From: Ficedula albicollis | Lineage: Eukaryota; Chordata; Aves; Passeriformes; Muscicapidae | NCBI RefSeq assembly: GCF_000247815.1 | Contig: NC_021674.1 | Coordinates: forward strand, 29,700,901 to 29,764,900 | DNA length: 64,000 bases | Reading direction: 5' to 3' | In this document: piece by piece, positions 48,891 through 62,580 of the stretch | Layout of the letters: each line of letters begins with the position of its first letter | Numbering within the stretch: the stretch's first letter is position 1 | The notes under the pieces: generated by a model | Database searches by the model: none | What the model saw: only the letters and a program-made list of their open reading frames with translations | Told to the model about the DNA's origin: nothing | Program-made: the position numbers and the translations under genes

Positions 48891-51800
48891 CCATTGTGTG
48901 ATCCATTAGAAACAGGGAGATTGAAATTGTCTTAGTTATTGTAAAAAAAGCAGCAGCAGCCATCTCCAAAGGAGCTGAGAAACCAAAGTACATATACACA
49001 CCTAATAAGGTACTAGTCACAGAGATGCAGCTCTGTAGTCACACTCTCTATTAAACTCTAGAAACTCGATAAAACAATTATCCATTCATTTGGGTATCGT
49101 GCTCAATCATCACTAACATATTCCATGGGTATGCTTGTAATTATATACACACTGCTATTTATTCAGTATGTTTCTATCTCGTAGTAACCATCAATTAATC
49201 CCTTTGAACTCATTTATAAGTGAAACTTTAATGTAAAGGGTGAGTGAAATATAGCTGGGTACGTAGACTAGCCCCAAGCTAGCACATGTCTGACAGACTG
49301 CAGGAACATCAAATGTCAGCCTTTCAGCAGCTGCTTTGATATTTCATTTTGGAGACGTGTCCATAAAACATGCAGAGGCTTGTGTAGGTCACTAATTTTT
49401 TCCTCCATACTTTCTGAGCTAGATTTTTACTTCTGAGGAGAGTCACAACAGATGTTTGTTCTTACACCTGACAAGGTGCATGTTTACTTTGCCAGTTGCT
49501 GCATAGTGCAGTGTGGCTACTCAAGTCTGAAATGCTGGCATATAAGAATGTTGGTTATGGTTTATTCAACTCATTTTAAAAATTAATATTCAAATGCTTA
49601 TTCCATCAAGATTTCCCTCATGTCTTACCACTACCTACCTCACAGATTTTTATCTCCTCGGTTTTTGCACTGATCTTCCTCTACGCCCTCAGCTATTCCC
49701 ATAAATTTATGCAATAGCTTTCTCTATAGACTTTCGCTGAGAGCAGCCAACTCTCTCCTGTCTGGCTTTTTGTATCTTTGCAAATCTCACGGGAAACTTT
49801 GTCTCTCAGTATTTATTGTTCTTCGGGCACAATGTTTGCACTTGCACTTGTTAACATCATCGCCATCGCTGTACTCTGTACCTGCCTTGTTTTAACACCA
49901 TGAGACACTTTTGGCCTCTATGTAAAAGACAAAACTGAAGTTCTGCTGACTCCTATATCTAACCTGTTTTCTTCACCTTGCCTTTTTCCATTACTTTTGT
50001 ACTTTATCAAGCCACAGTCAGCCACAACACATGCACTAGTCTAAAGGTGATCCTATCCAGTGCTTTACACCATGCCGCATGCCATAAACCATGATAAAGA
50101 GGTTTATCAAGGATAGCAAGCACTTACTGACAAAGTGTTTCTTAAAATTATCCTTACTTGACATCTGACCACAGGAAGTTTGGATTGTTTTTACTGCAGT
50201 CCAGAAAATTGCTCCTGTATCTGATACTGATTTTGCATAGTAGCAGCAAATGGTGAGACTTCCTCCTGGATTTTTTGCTACTGCTGCATTTACTAAGGCT
50301 GACAGTAGCTGCAGCAGTTCTCCAGCTGCCCAACAGAAGACTCAGAAAGCCACCTTTAAATCAAGCATATGGCCATGTTGGAAGAGAAATGAGAAGGATA
50401 CTGATGCCCTCTCCTGTGCTACATAAGCAATAGAAATTTCTTGCTTATTCTGTCAATTTTTCAAGGTTCTGAAAAGCTCCTAAAGGTCATACACATCTAT
50501 AATAAAAGTTACTTTGAGATACATACTGGGAGCACTGGCCCCCAGTTTTGAGCATGGATGGACCTAGTGCTTTCTGGTAGTGTTCCTGGAGCAAAAATGT
50601 AGTCATCAAGTATCAACTGACCAGCTAAGAAAAGTAAAGTGGAAGAACTGCACAGTCACAAGGACTTGCTATGAGCCAGAGGAGCACACAAAAGGGATCC
50701 TTTTGGTCTAATAACCCATTTTACCAGTGGTATATTTCTGCCCAGAACGGAGAGCACACATGCTCAGCTCCAAGCATAGAAAACAGCACTTTTGCAGCCT
50801 CTGACTGTGGCTCTGCAGGCTGCAGCAGAAGCAATGGCAGTGTTCATCTGTGATGGAGAAAAGTAGCACTTTGTCCTGAGCAGCTACCACCTGCAGTCCA
50901 GGACAGGACAAGGAGCAAATGTCCTTCCAGGCTTACACTTACCCTTTTAGCCTACCCAACAAGCCCTTCTTCATCCTCAGATATACGTGCTGTCCTTCCA
51001 GACAACACCAAAGTATCATTGGCAAAGATTTGAGCCTTTCTCTGTGGAGATGTAAATAGAAGTCTGGCAGACAAGTGGCATTTCTGAGAATACTCAAGGA
51101 AACAGCCATTTAAATATTATATGACTCTGTAAAGATTTGCTGTGAATCTTGATCTCTTTCTTCCCAAATTCCTTCCAGTAAGCATATGCCTGATATCCTG
51201 GTTTTCATAGCAAGTCTTGTAGTTAAAATCCCCGAGTTTTTACCTGTAATTTGTTTTATATATTTTTAGTATAAGCATTAAATTCTGTATGTTTAGTCCA
51301 TAATGTTTCAACATAGTTGCACTCAGTGCACTTTGTATAAATTACCTGGGTTTAAATACAGCTAAAATGTCAAAATATAGCTCAGATATGTCTATTTCCT
51401 ATTGTTAAATGTGATGAGTAAATATAGACTTTTTAGTATCCTTGCATTTTTTTCTTGTGTATATTTTTATGGAAGGTTTTCTTTTATATATATGCAACTG
51501 CATTTTTGTCTCTAAATAACACTGAGTAATGACTATCCTAAAAAGGCAGAACTATGACTGAACAATAAGCAGCATTTTTTTTTTTTTTTTTTTTTTTCAT
51601 AACACCGTGCTCCGGATAATATTGTTACTCTGAAATTGGTCTAGCCTTTGCATATTATTTTTTGCATCTCTCCAGTGAAATAATGTGTCTATGCTAGTCA
51701 GTTTAAAGCACATCTCAAAAAACCATGAATTAGGACATTACCAGAACATTTCCAGGGGGGCAGTACATGTTTGGAGGCTGCCTTACTTGTAATAGTACAC

Positions 51801-52270
51801 ACACTCCTCTGGCAAAAATAATCACAGGGCAGCGACAGAAGCCATTTCTCTCTGGCAGTGTATAAAGTCATCCTGTGCAGAAACTTACTGGCTTTATTCC
51901 CCTTTATCTCATATTATGCAACAAAATAGGTACATTACAAAGTTCTTATACGCACAAAACGATTTGTTTTATCTGCCACTGAGAGAAGAGAAAGGAACGT
52001 TGGATGCAGTTTTATACAAGAACGTAATTAACCAAACAGGTCTCAGAAATTACCTGTATGAAGAAAGTAGTCCCATCTTTCACAGGAAAACCATAAATTA
52101 TACAAGGACTCTGAAAAAGCCGCTACCTTTTCACTTGTTTCTATCAAAGGATTGTTATCACAAACACCTGTTTGCTAATTTTAAATTAGATTAGCAGCTG
52201 AGTGCAAGAGGAATGCAGAGTTATTCAAGGTGCTATAGCACAATGCTGGGGAGGAAAGCATTTAGGTTTG
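48891..52270. other. KCNK16-KCNK17 intergenic region
   Basis: About 3.4 kb with no gene or clear transposon recognised. A T run of about 22 lies at 51577-51598. A 92-codon frame at 51916-52194 has no familiar sequence. The right edge passes abruptly from AT-rich to CpG-rich DNA near 52270. Confidence 0.7.
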
Positions 52271-52525
52271 TCGGGGACTGGGTAGCATCCCTCGGGGGAG
52301 CGAACGTGACTCGGAGCTGGCTCCTGCCCAGGAGCAGCATGGCTGGGCAGCCTGGCGCTTTGGGACAGACAGGTGGGAAGCGGAGCGGCGCAAGAGAAGG
52401 GCTCGGGCGGGCTGCCGCACGACCACCTCCACTCCCCGGCACGGCCGGGCTCCGGGCTGCCCTCCTGGCCGCGGAGGGTGGGAAGGGGCAGGCAGGGGGA
52501 GGTGCTGGGGGCCGGGCGCCCTGCC

Positions 52526-53103
<578 letters not shown>

Positions 53104-53152
53104 CCGAGCCGCTTCTTCAGCGCCGGGGGCGGCGGCGGCGGCGGCGGTGCCG

Positions 53153-53356
53153 ATGGGGGCGGTGCGGAGGAGGCGCTGGGGGGTGGCCGTGCTGCTGGCG
53201 GCTTACGTGGGCTACCTGGGCATGGGCGCCGCCGTGCTGCAGGCGCTGGAGCGGCCGGTCGAGGTGCAGGTGGCCCGGCGGCTCCTGCGGGAGTACCTGG
53301 GGCTGCTGGCCAACCACAGCTGCCTGCGGGAGCCCGCGCTGCAGCGGCTCATGGAG
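53153..53356 (+). CDS. KCNK17: KCNK17 (TALK-2)-like coding exon 1; rest of gene outside window
   Basis: ATG at 53153 (gtgccgATGG, G at +4) opens 68 codons ending at donor gtgagc in phase 0, the same place and phase as KCNK16 exon 1. It has a basic start (MGAVRRRRWG), TM1 (VAVLLAAYVGYLGMGAAVLQ), LERP, and a cap helix with NHSCLREPALQRLM. NHSC is the family sequon plus cap Cys; CL-x-x-PAL-x-x-L fits human TALK-2 (TCLDRPALDSLI) better than TASK-2 (KCNK5), which lacks the sequon there. The LE-x-P and GAA of TM1 also resemble KCNK5, so paralogue identity is good but not certain. Gene order KIF6-KCNK16-KCNK17 supports it. Codon use is extremely GC-rich compared with KCNK16. Confidence 0.78.
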
Positions 53357-56300
53357 GTGAGCCCGGCACCAACCGCGCCTCCGGCCCGAGGAGCTTCGAA
53401 CAAAATCCCCCAGACTTTTTCCCTGTGCAGTGTATGAGCGCACATCAGCTGTCCCGAAGGAGCCGCCCGCGGCGTGGGAGCTTTCCGCGGGCGGTCGCGT
53501 CGGGCTCCCCCGGGGCTGATAGAGATGCTCTCCTTCTCCGCTGCCGTCCCACGAGCTGCGTTGGCGGGTTTTGAAGCGCCGCCGTCCTGACCGAAGGCAG
53601 GCGGAGTGTCCCGTTAAGTGACAATTGCCTGCGGTTTAGGTTTGCTCTTGCGAAGCGTGGGTTATAGTCTGTGATGTCTTGCAAGTGGCAAATTCTAATG
53701 GGAAGGCTTTGCGGTGGTAAATTTAATCGATGTTTATGCTAGTGTCAAACTTTTTCCATCTTCTACTTGTTGTTTAAAGGGAAATAGAAAGTCCTTGGGT
53801 GTTTTAAGTTGTCTTTGAAAATGCTTCTGAAGGTATTTGCAGGATGGTTGCAACGTAAAGCAATAACAAATGCAGTCTTACTAAAGTATAGGTGGTTGCA
53901 TTTTTATGATACAGATACAAGAAAAGTGACACAAATGAGTTATCTCTTTGCTCACCTTTTGCCTGAAGAAGAAAGACCTACAATATATTGAAGTGTCTTG
54001 AGTACTGACCCAAACACTTTGATTTCAGTAGGTGGTGGTCGTTGAGTATGTACTTCTTGCTTTGGTGTGTCTGCCTCAAATAGACGTTGCAGAGAAAACC
54101 CAGGGTTGGTTTATTTTGTTGGGTTTGTATTTGTTTGTAAAATCAGTGTATGATGGTGTCTGAAACCATAGCAGCTGACCACTGCAGTTCAAAGAACCTA
54201 AGAGACTTGGATATATACTTCCTTTTTTTTCTTTTTTTTCTCTCTCCAGCGGAGAGGAAAATACAGAAGCCATCAAATAGGATAATCACGTCGGGCGTTT
54301 CAGCAAGGCTCTGGCAGACAAAATTGTGCTGGTGCTCTATGTCACGTTCTTATCCCTTGGCTTTCTGGATGGTATATTCCCTGTTGGCAGTCAGAAGTGC
54401 AGTGATTATATGCTATAAATTTGGACTTTGTAAGCTACCATAGCAACCACTTTTATTATTTATGGTGTGTGCTGTGCTAGCTGTGGAATTTAAATAGAGA
54501 GAAATGAAAAGTGTAGCAGAGAAGCTAAGCTTCATTCAGCACTGGTCCATTGTGTAGTGGGCACTTGGTATGGCACTTGCCAAGGGGTTGCAAAGGCTTG
54601 GTGAATGATGGTAATGAGGTGCTGGTAGTGGAGAGAAGATAATCACAACTAAATAGGTAGAAATGTCATTCTGACAGTTTGTTTTACTTTGTTTTACTGA
54701 CAGTTTGTTTTGCAGCGTGACCTCTACTCTTTCTTGATACGTCAGGAATAGGACAGTCACTCAAATCCTTTTAGACCAGAGGCTGTTATAATATGCTGTG
54801 TGAGTACTTAATTGTGGCTGAGCAAGCCCTTGATGGAAAAGTTACAAATAAGCTTTGTTTCATTTTATGCAGTGTCTGTGTGTGCCTTCATACTCTGAGA
54901 AACCAAACTCTGAGTTGGAATGGCTTTGTGTGTGGTTTTGACTAACTTTAACACTGAGAAATTAATCCTTAAAAATCCACAGGACTGATGCTTTCCTATA
55001 CTCTTCTCTAATTTCCTACACACCAATCACTGGCATGTTCAAGGTGTGCTCAAAAAGAGGTGTTTTTCTGTGCAGTAAATTGTTATTGCAATACACTGGC
55101 ACATGGTTTATCAGGCAGTGTCATCACTGGCTCTCTTCAGATAAGAAACTTTTGTTCTAGATACACACTGATTATTTGCTAATTAAGAAAGATATATAAA
55201 GAGTGTTTGTGAAAATGTAAAGTGATGTGTGAATTTTAATTGCCTTGACATTACTGGCAATTCTTCATTGTTTTCTTATAGCTCTTTCATTCCAGATAAT
55301 CTCAAACTGTTTATTTTAACTGTATAGGGGCAATATGAAATAAAATCCTAGTTTACTGAGCAATGTACAAACATAATTTTACAACCTGTTTATTGCTTAG
55401 TTCCTAGTTACCAACTGGGAGTGGAAATCCACTGTTCCAACCCTTGTGCAGATGGGAGAGCAACAGAGAGCTCCAGCTTTGAGGAGCCAGCAGGAGAGCA
55501 TGGAGTGAAGATGGGCAGGAGGGAAGCAAAGCAAAAAAAGCACGCTGTAGTAGCTAGACCAGTGAATTACTATTCAGTAATTTCTGTGACTTGTGTTCTT
55601 TCCAAGTAAGAAGTCTGCTAGTTAACAAAGGAGAGGACAGAAGGAGGTAAAAATAGCAGACCAGCAACAAAAACAACAGTGGAGGAGAATGTGTTAGAAA
55701 GTGTGACACCTGTGCTGGTGGGCCCCTGCTTCCTGTAGCTGGGGCTCTCTTGTCTGGAGGGGTTGGCCAGTTCTTCCCCTGCAGGAGCAATTCCACATCT
55801 CCTGAGCAGCTGAAAGTAGCATGTGCAAACGCTTTACGTGTAAGCAAATGAACAGTGTGTGGTCGTGTGTTTATACACACACATAGGGCACAATGGCCAC
55901 ATTGTGGCCACAAGTCTCTCTACAGTGCATCCAGTGACCATTGCTCAAAGGAACATATGAGTTTGACTTTGTTGACCCATCTAACCCCAGGCCATTGTTC
56001 TGCTGTTGTATACAGTCTGACTGAACACATGCTCACCAGGAGCAAGATTGAGAGCAGGCCATACTGAAGAGCCACTAGGAAACATGCAAAGAGGGCAATA
56101 TCTGGCCTTTTATTATCATTATGGTGGTGATCTTTACATTACTGGAATTACTGGATTTGATGTCACATTAAAGGACGCTCTCAATGACAAGACTTGCAGA
56201 AAATGGCAGCAGATGCAATGGTAAGACAGGTTGCAGGTGATATGCTTTCAATACAATGGAGAAAAGTAGCTGGGTTCAGCTGGGGAGAAAAATATCCATG

Positions 56301-56499
56301 TCCAGGCAAAAATTGTTAGTTCTAGATTCTAGAAGTGAGAATGCACACAAAGAGGGAACTTTCTGTTATGGTTGTACTTCTTGGAGCTGAGACCCTTTCT
56401 GACCGTTTGGAGCTGGGGGCACCTAGGCACATTTAGTGTCAATCACTTCTAGTGCAGATGTGCCTCAGCTTTACTGAATATTGTGAGTGTGTGTATATG

Positions 56500-57035
56500 T
56501 ATATATATATATAGTTCTGGTCCAACTGTCCTCCAAACTCTCTCCTTTTCCTGCATCATTTTCAATGATTACAGGCACTCAGCTGCTCTATTTGCCAGTG
56601 TCTCTTTAATCAGATGATTGGCTGTAGGGCCAAGCTTGGAACAGCACTTTTTGTGTGTTACCCTATTACCATGACATCTCTTTCATGTTATACTTCCTTT
56701 TTTTGGATAGAAATCTTGTGTAATATATGTGTTACCCTATTACCATGACATCTCTTTCATTTTATACTTCCTTTTTTTTGATAGAAATCTTGTGTAATAC
56801 ACGTATATATATATATAGTTCTGGTCCAACTGTCCTCCAAACTCTCTCCTTTTCCTGCATCATTTTCAATGATTACAGGCACTCAGCTGCTCTATTTGCC
56901 AGTGTCTCTTTAATCAGATGATTGGCTGTAGGGCCAAGCTTGGAACAGCACTTTTTGTGTGTTACCCTATTACCATGACATCTCTTTCATTTTATACTTC
57001 CTTTTTTTTGATAGAAATCTTGTGTAATACACATA
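56500..57035. repeat. Nested tandem duplication (A B B A B), periods 304 and 74 bp
   Basis: Block A (TA microsatellite then 'agttctggtccaactgtcct' onward) occurs at about 56500 and 56804. Block B ('ttaccctattaccatgacat' onward) occurs at 56658, 56732 and 56962. The copies differ at a few bases (ttcatgtta/ttcatttta; tttttggat/ttttttgat). The arrangement suggests two successive events or two layers of assembly duplication. Confidence 0.93.
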
Positions 57036-58794
57036 TCTCCCTAGTATAGATGTTTCCTATATTTATTATAGGGTTCTATTGGTTTTATATTGTAGGTATA
57101 TAATGCTATTTAAACACAGTTACTTTCATAAATGAGGAAATGAAAGCTGAACTAATTTTTTTTTCCTAGAAAGATTAGTGAAAAGGGCCTAATGCTAAAG
57201 GGCAGGTTATAAACTAAATGGCTGCAGGTGGATTCAGATACTGTTATCTCCAGAGTCAACAGCTAGAGGAACACAGAGTTTGAGTCGATGTTTACAAGAG
57301 CAATGAGATCCCACATGACTGAAAGATCCTCATCAATACCTTGGCTTGGACTGACATTGAACCAGCAGAGAATTGTGACAGCTGTCAGGAAATAAAACCC
57401 TGCAAACACATTTTGCTAAAATAATCTTGTGCTCAGATGATGCAACAGGAAGGGGGTGAGCATCAGCGATCACCTGCTAGTGGTGAGGGTCTTTAAGGAA
57501 CAGCAAAGGCTCCTGGTATTGTGGAGCCCTAATATCTATATAGAACCCAATCTGGTCAAATTAACTTGTCACAGATGTAGTAGGGTTGATCCCCTGTAAT
57601 TGTTCTTTCCAATTTCATGCCTATCAAAATGTACTACTAGTTGGCTTAAGTTACAGCCAATTCATCATTCTCCAGACCTTTTGATTGGAAGAGCTGTGAG
57701 TGCCTTACCAGGAATGTGCATTCTGTGCTGATAATATCACCTTCTAGTGTACATTTGACAGAAGATGTTGAAGATAAATCATTATTCTATAAGGCAGTAG
57801 GCTGGCACTGTATCATTAGACTTCATTGAAGGTGATGAGAAGACACACTGATGACATCTTTCTGGTTTTGACTCAGCCCTAGGTCTTCTGGTAGTGTCTA
57901 GTACCTGTGTTCAAAAAAGAGAAAGGAAAGGGAAAAAGCACGGCAGCCTATCGTATCATACCTCTGCCTAAAGAGATACAATCCTTTGATATTATCAAAT
58001 CCTCAGTTACAGCTGGTCAGGCTTGGTGGGAAGTAACAAGGGAGGGAGTGTAGCCAGCTGGCACTGAGTGGTGAGTGTCTCAATAACCTGTCCTACCACT
58101 GGTTTCAAACCCACGACTAGCAGTGAGTAGCTAAAGACTGGGGGTGCCTTCTGAAAGGAGAAATGGTGATTCTTATCAGTTGTTTGATGATGTGGGTTAT
58201 TCTTATATGTACTTGCTCTTCATACTTTATCTTTTTAATGCAATTAAAAGCAAAACGACTAGGGAAAGAAATCTGAGTTTTACAAAGATAATACAATGCA
58301 ACCTGTGTTCTGTAAATTTTACAGGCAGCTTCCTTGAACTTCTTTCAACAGGTCCTGCCTATTTCTGTTTCAGCCCACCTGTTGAGTAGCTGTTCTTATT
58401 GGGGTTTGGGAAGTGACTGGAATTCAGCACCACTTTGTCTCATGAATTGTGCCACAGGTTCTTTCTTGATATAAGAGCTTAATTTTCAGAAAAAGTACTA
58501 GTTGTTTAGGGGGTAGCATCAGTTGCAGCGTTACTGCTGCATCTTTTGCTCCTTTCCTGTTGGTAAGTCTAGATGAACTCTAGAAATTCTAGTGCAGATC
58601 CAGCTGCAAAGTAAAAGTGCTTTTGCTCTCAGGGTACCTTTGGTATTGAGGAACTAGTGCCAATTACATTAGCAAACATTGCTAGGGAGATGGGGGAGTA
58701 GTTACTTGATCAACTCTCAGGTTATTCTAGTGACATAGAATTTAAAAAAAACAATAAAACCCCCACAAAACTACAAATTCAAAAGAATCCAGCT

Positions 58795-58860
58795 GGGGTT
58801 TTTTTTTGTTGTTTTTTTGGTGGTTTGTGGGGGGTGTTTTTTTGGTTGTTTTTTCTTTTT
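58795..58860. repeat. T/G-rich simple tract
   Basis: Runs of T broken by GG and GGG ('ggtggtttgtggggggtgtt' style). It is similar in kind to the tract at 5.73-5.87 kb and another near 60.15-60.21 kb. Confidence 0.9.
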
Positions 58861-60555
58861 GTGCTAGTTCTTCTTTCAGGCAGAATTAATGCAAGTTTCC
58901 TCTCCAGACAAAGACAAGGGATCACAGCTCATGGCTGGGAAAGATGTCATTAATAATCTATTTGTCAATTATTTGGAAGTCAATTGGCATTTGTCCTTGC
59001 AGTCTGAGACCAAGGTTAATGTTAACCATTTTCTTCTGATTTACAGCTGGTATTCTGTGAGCATAAATGAATGTTTATATGCCAACATTGCACAGAATTT
59101 CCAGTGCACAAAGTGTGTGAGTTGTTTTCTCATTAATCTAAATTGTACCTTTTGAATACCTTCTTTTCCTCCTTTATATGTTGCAAAGGTGAGGAAAAGT
59201 GTCTGAAGTGATGCAAACCATTTTCAGGAGGACATGTATGCCCTGGAAAAGTTGATTTTTGTGCATGAATATGTAAACTCCAACTAAACTTGGAAATAAA
59301 GTTTCTAACACCAGCCCATTTTTGCCTTCCTTAACACACTTAGTAAAGATTGCTTTTGCCTTCAAAGGTATCTCAAGATTACCATGACCTCTGGTCAGAA
59401 TGCCACAGTTCAGAAGCGGGGGACAGCAGCAGTGATAGGAGTCACAGTTTATAAAAAGGTCATTTGTATGTCTCTTTCCCTGACGGTTTCCTCCAGGAAA
59501 AAAAAAAGTCATGAATTCGTATGGATGTATTTGGTAGGGCCATAATCTTTTGGGGATTTGCTTTTGTCATTTTCACTTAACTTGCTCATTTTGGAGAGGG
59601 CAAGCAGATTAGAATCAGTCTGTTTAATCATTTATATGAAGCTTTTTTTTTCTGTAAAGATTATGGAGGGAAAGAGAAGCATACTGTTCTGAAGAAAGTG
59701 ATTGCAATGAACATAGTCCCTCAGTTTACATATACACATTCATTCTTTACTGCTGATCCTAAATTCCTTTTTTGAAAGCTGTATTCTAGTCACATGCTGT
59801 TGTGACTCAGTGCAGAGGTGAAAGATGGGATTTTTAGTTGGTGTCGAGGAGGTCAGATTAAATAATGGTCCTTCCTTTTGCAGCACTTGGTGATCAGAAG
59901 CCATGCTGCAGCCACAGACTGCTGGTGGAGGGGCCCACATGTGATGATAACAGTGGAAGGGAGGAAGTGTGTAAGCTGAGAAAGCTGGGAGTTGCCCAGA
60001 GCTGATAACACAGCAAACATGGCCCATGAGACTTACGGGTATGGCTGACGGATAGAGTGGCTCTGCAGCAAATAGGAAAGAATAAACCTACATTTCGTGG
60101 GGAAAAAGATGCAATACTCAAATGTCAAGTGGGAGCCAAACTGTAGTTGGGGCTGGGTTTTGGTGGTTTGATTTTTTGTTTTGGAGTTGATTTTTTTTTT
60201 TTTTTAGCTAAACAATATGAACAGATCTTTTGAGTAATTTGAAGTGTATGGTTTAATTTTTGCTGGTATGACTGTCATAAGTACTTTGGGTTTATTGCTG
60301 CAAAACTGTGTAGAGTGATAGAACTCCAGTATCGGTGAATCACTCATTGTCAGTCATCTGTGGAAGTGCAGCCACAGAGCTGTGAAGGGTTAAAATTCAG
60401 GTTGTAGGAGTGATTTAATTTTTTTGGTTTCTTTTTCTTGCTTAAATAAGGAAACTCTGATAATGTTCTGTTTGGATGTTGCTGCAGAAAGAACGAGCAA
60501 CTGGTAATAAATGACAAGGAAAGAAAGGAGTATTGCCATCCTAAAATAAGTGTGA

Positions 60556-61157
60556 TAAGGGAATCAACAGAAATCCACAGCTTCCTCACAGGGTTGCCAC
60601 TTAGTCTGAGTTCAAGGAGGGAATTCCTTGCAGAAGTATTCCCAAAGCAGGCTTTTGTACTGGGATGTAGTCTAACATAGAGCTTGCATTTGCAAGCATT
60701 AGCTTATGACATTCCTAACTGAAACTCCATAGCTTATACTGAAGAAAGGTGGAGCTGGAATTCCGATTTGACTATTCTGAGGCATGCTTTTATCACAAAG
60801 GTAACAGGAGAGGCACCTACATTTTGAATAGACCTATTTGTGGGGACACCATGCTGTAAGGGAATCAACAGAAATCCACAGCTTCCTCACAGGGTTGCCA
60901 CTTAGTCTGAGTTCAAGGAGGGAATTCCTTGCAGAAGTATTCCCAAAGCAGGCTTTTGTACTGGGATGTAGTCTAACATAGAGCTTGCATTTGCAAGCAT
61001 TAGCTTATGACATTCCTAACTGAAACTCCATAGCTTATACTGAAGAAAGGTGGAGCTGGAATTCCGATTTGACTATTCTGAGGCATGCTTTTATCACAAA
61101 GGTAACAGGAGAGGCACCTACATTTTGAATAGACCTGTTTGTGGGGACACCATGCTG
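60556..61157. repeat. Tandem duplication, 301-bp unit
   Basis: 'taagggaatcaacagaaatc' begins at 60556 and 60857. The copies are almost identical over 301 bp; the visible difference is gacctattt/gacctgttt near the end. The second copy ends exactly where the next doublet begins. Confidence 0.97.
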
Positions 61158-61411
61158 GTGTTCCAATCACCAGCCATGGCAATATTAAGTAGCACCATGC
61201 AAAGCCTACTTTAGTGTAGTCAAAAACCAGAGCAGCCTACTTGATGAGAAAATGCAGCATACTGCAAATGAAGTTTCATTGATCGGTGTTCCAATCACCA
61301 GCCATGGCAATATTAAATAGCACCATGCAAAGCCTACTTTAGTGTAGCCAAAAACCAGATCAGCCTACTTGATGAGAAAATGCAGCATGCTGCAAATGAA
61401 GTTTCATTGAT
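61157..61411. repeat. Tandem doublet, 128-bp unit, abutting the previous one
   Basis: 'ggtgttccaatcaccagcca' begins at 61157 and 61285. Copies differ at attaagtag/attaaatag, tgtagtc/tgtagcc, agagcag/agatcag and catactg/catgctg. Confidence 0.97.
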
Positions 61412-61419
61412 ACTTGAAG

Positions 61420-61553
61420 GTCTAAGTATTTAAAATCTTGGTTTATAAATCTTCTAGGAGTTAATTTTATCTGTTGTTTAATATTAGTCTAAGTATTTAA
61501 AATCTTGGTTTATAAATCCTCTAGGAGTTAAATTTATCTGTTGTTTAATATTT
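61420..61553. repeat. Tandem doublet, 67-bp unit
   Basis: 'gtctaagtatttaaaatctt' begins at 61420 and 61487. Copies differ at aatcttct/aatcctct and ttaatttta/ttaaattta. It starts only nine bases after the preceding doublet. Confidence 0.95.
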
Positions 61554-61994
61554 TGTAAGTATTGTCAGCTAAAAGTGTAGTAGTCACTGTGAACTGTAAA
61601 TTATCACTTTAGAGAGGGGGAAATAAGTGCAGAGAAGTGAAACTATGGTTTTATGTTGAACAGCCTGTCTGTAGAAACCAAAGAACCGCTGCATTCTGGT
61701 TTTTTTCCAATTATTTTAACCACCCACCTGTTTCCTTTCTGCTCTTTGAGTTGCACATGACCTTTAAAGTTCCCAAAATATCAAACCCAAGCTCTTCAAG
61801 TTCACTATTTTTGGGGTTTGAGCAGTTGGTGGTAGTGACTGGAGTCTTAGATCAGGCAGATAACTAATTTTGAACATTGGATTTAAGATGCTGCTCCTAC
61901 TAGTACCTTTTAATGCCTTAGCTTTTGAGGCAGACACTGTAGAAATCACCAGCCTAATTAAGAGAAAAAGGAAAATCCCTAGGATTTCATCTCA

Positions 61995-62172
61995 AAGTAA
62001 TCATAAAGTAAGACAAAGTTTCTGGTTCTCAAAAAGGCTGACTAAGGAAACTAAGCACTTATGATGCAACGTGTGTGATTCACAAGTAATCATAAAGTAA
62101 GACAAAGTTTCTGGTTGTCAAAAAGGCTGTCTAAGGAAACTAAGCACTTACGATGCAACGTGTGTGATTCAC
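61995..62172. repeat. Tandem doublet, 89-bp unit
   Basis: 'aagtaatcataaagtaagac' begins at 61995 and 62084. Copies differ at ggttctc/ggttgtc, gctgact/gctgtct and cttatga/cttacga. Confidence 0.95.
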
Positions 62173-62489
62173 TTTCTTTTTAGTATCCCTTGAACCCACA
62201 GGCTAAAATATACTTCAAATTTATTTGAAAATCAGTAGCAGAGAGGTATCAACACCTCTTCAGTGGAAAAAGCAGGGAGAATTCAGCTGTTCTGCTAGAG
62301 TGTTTATTAGCTGGGTTTTTTTCCTGTGCTCTCTAAAATTATAAGCCATTTTTAATATTTCTATGAAAAAGATCAATAGCCAAAAGCAAAAGTCTAAAGG
62401 AATATAGTAAGTTAAGGAGAATATTCAGTGATATCTCCCTGAATGCTCGGTCAGCCTTCAGGAGTTTGCAATCCAATGACTTCCTGTGC

Positions 62490-62580
62490 CAGAAGTAATT
62501 TCTGTGCATTAAAAGCCATCTATGGATTTCTCTTTCATGAATTTGCCCCCATGGGCACATCTGCAGGAAGGCAAGCTCCA
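62490..62580. mobile_element. Possible ancient CR1-type fragment
   Basis: 'gccatctatggatttctctt' followed by 'tcatgaatttg' resembles an ancient CR1 family common in reptiles and birds, in which a similar 'catctatgga...tccatgaattt' string occurs. Only this short core is recognisable, so the call is weak. Confidence 0.3.

Noticed and set aside
53153..53356. Assignment of this exon to KCNK5 (TASK-2) instead of KCNK17
   Set aside because: TM1 has GAA and LE-x-P as in KCNK5, but the NHSC sequon, the CL-x-x-PAL-x-x-L spacing and the gene order favour KCNK17. A tree including both paralogues would settle it.
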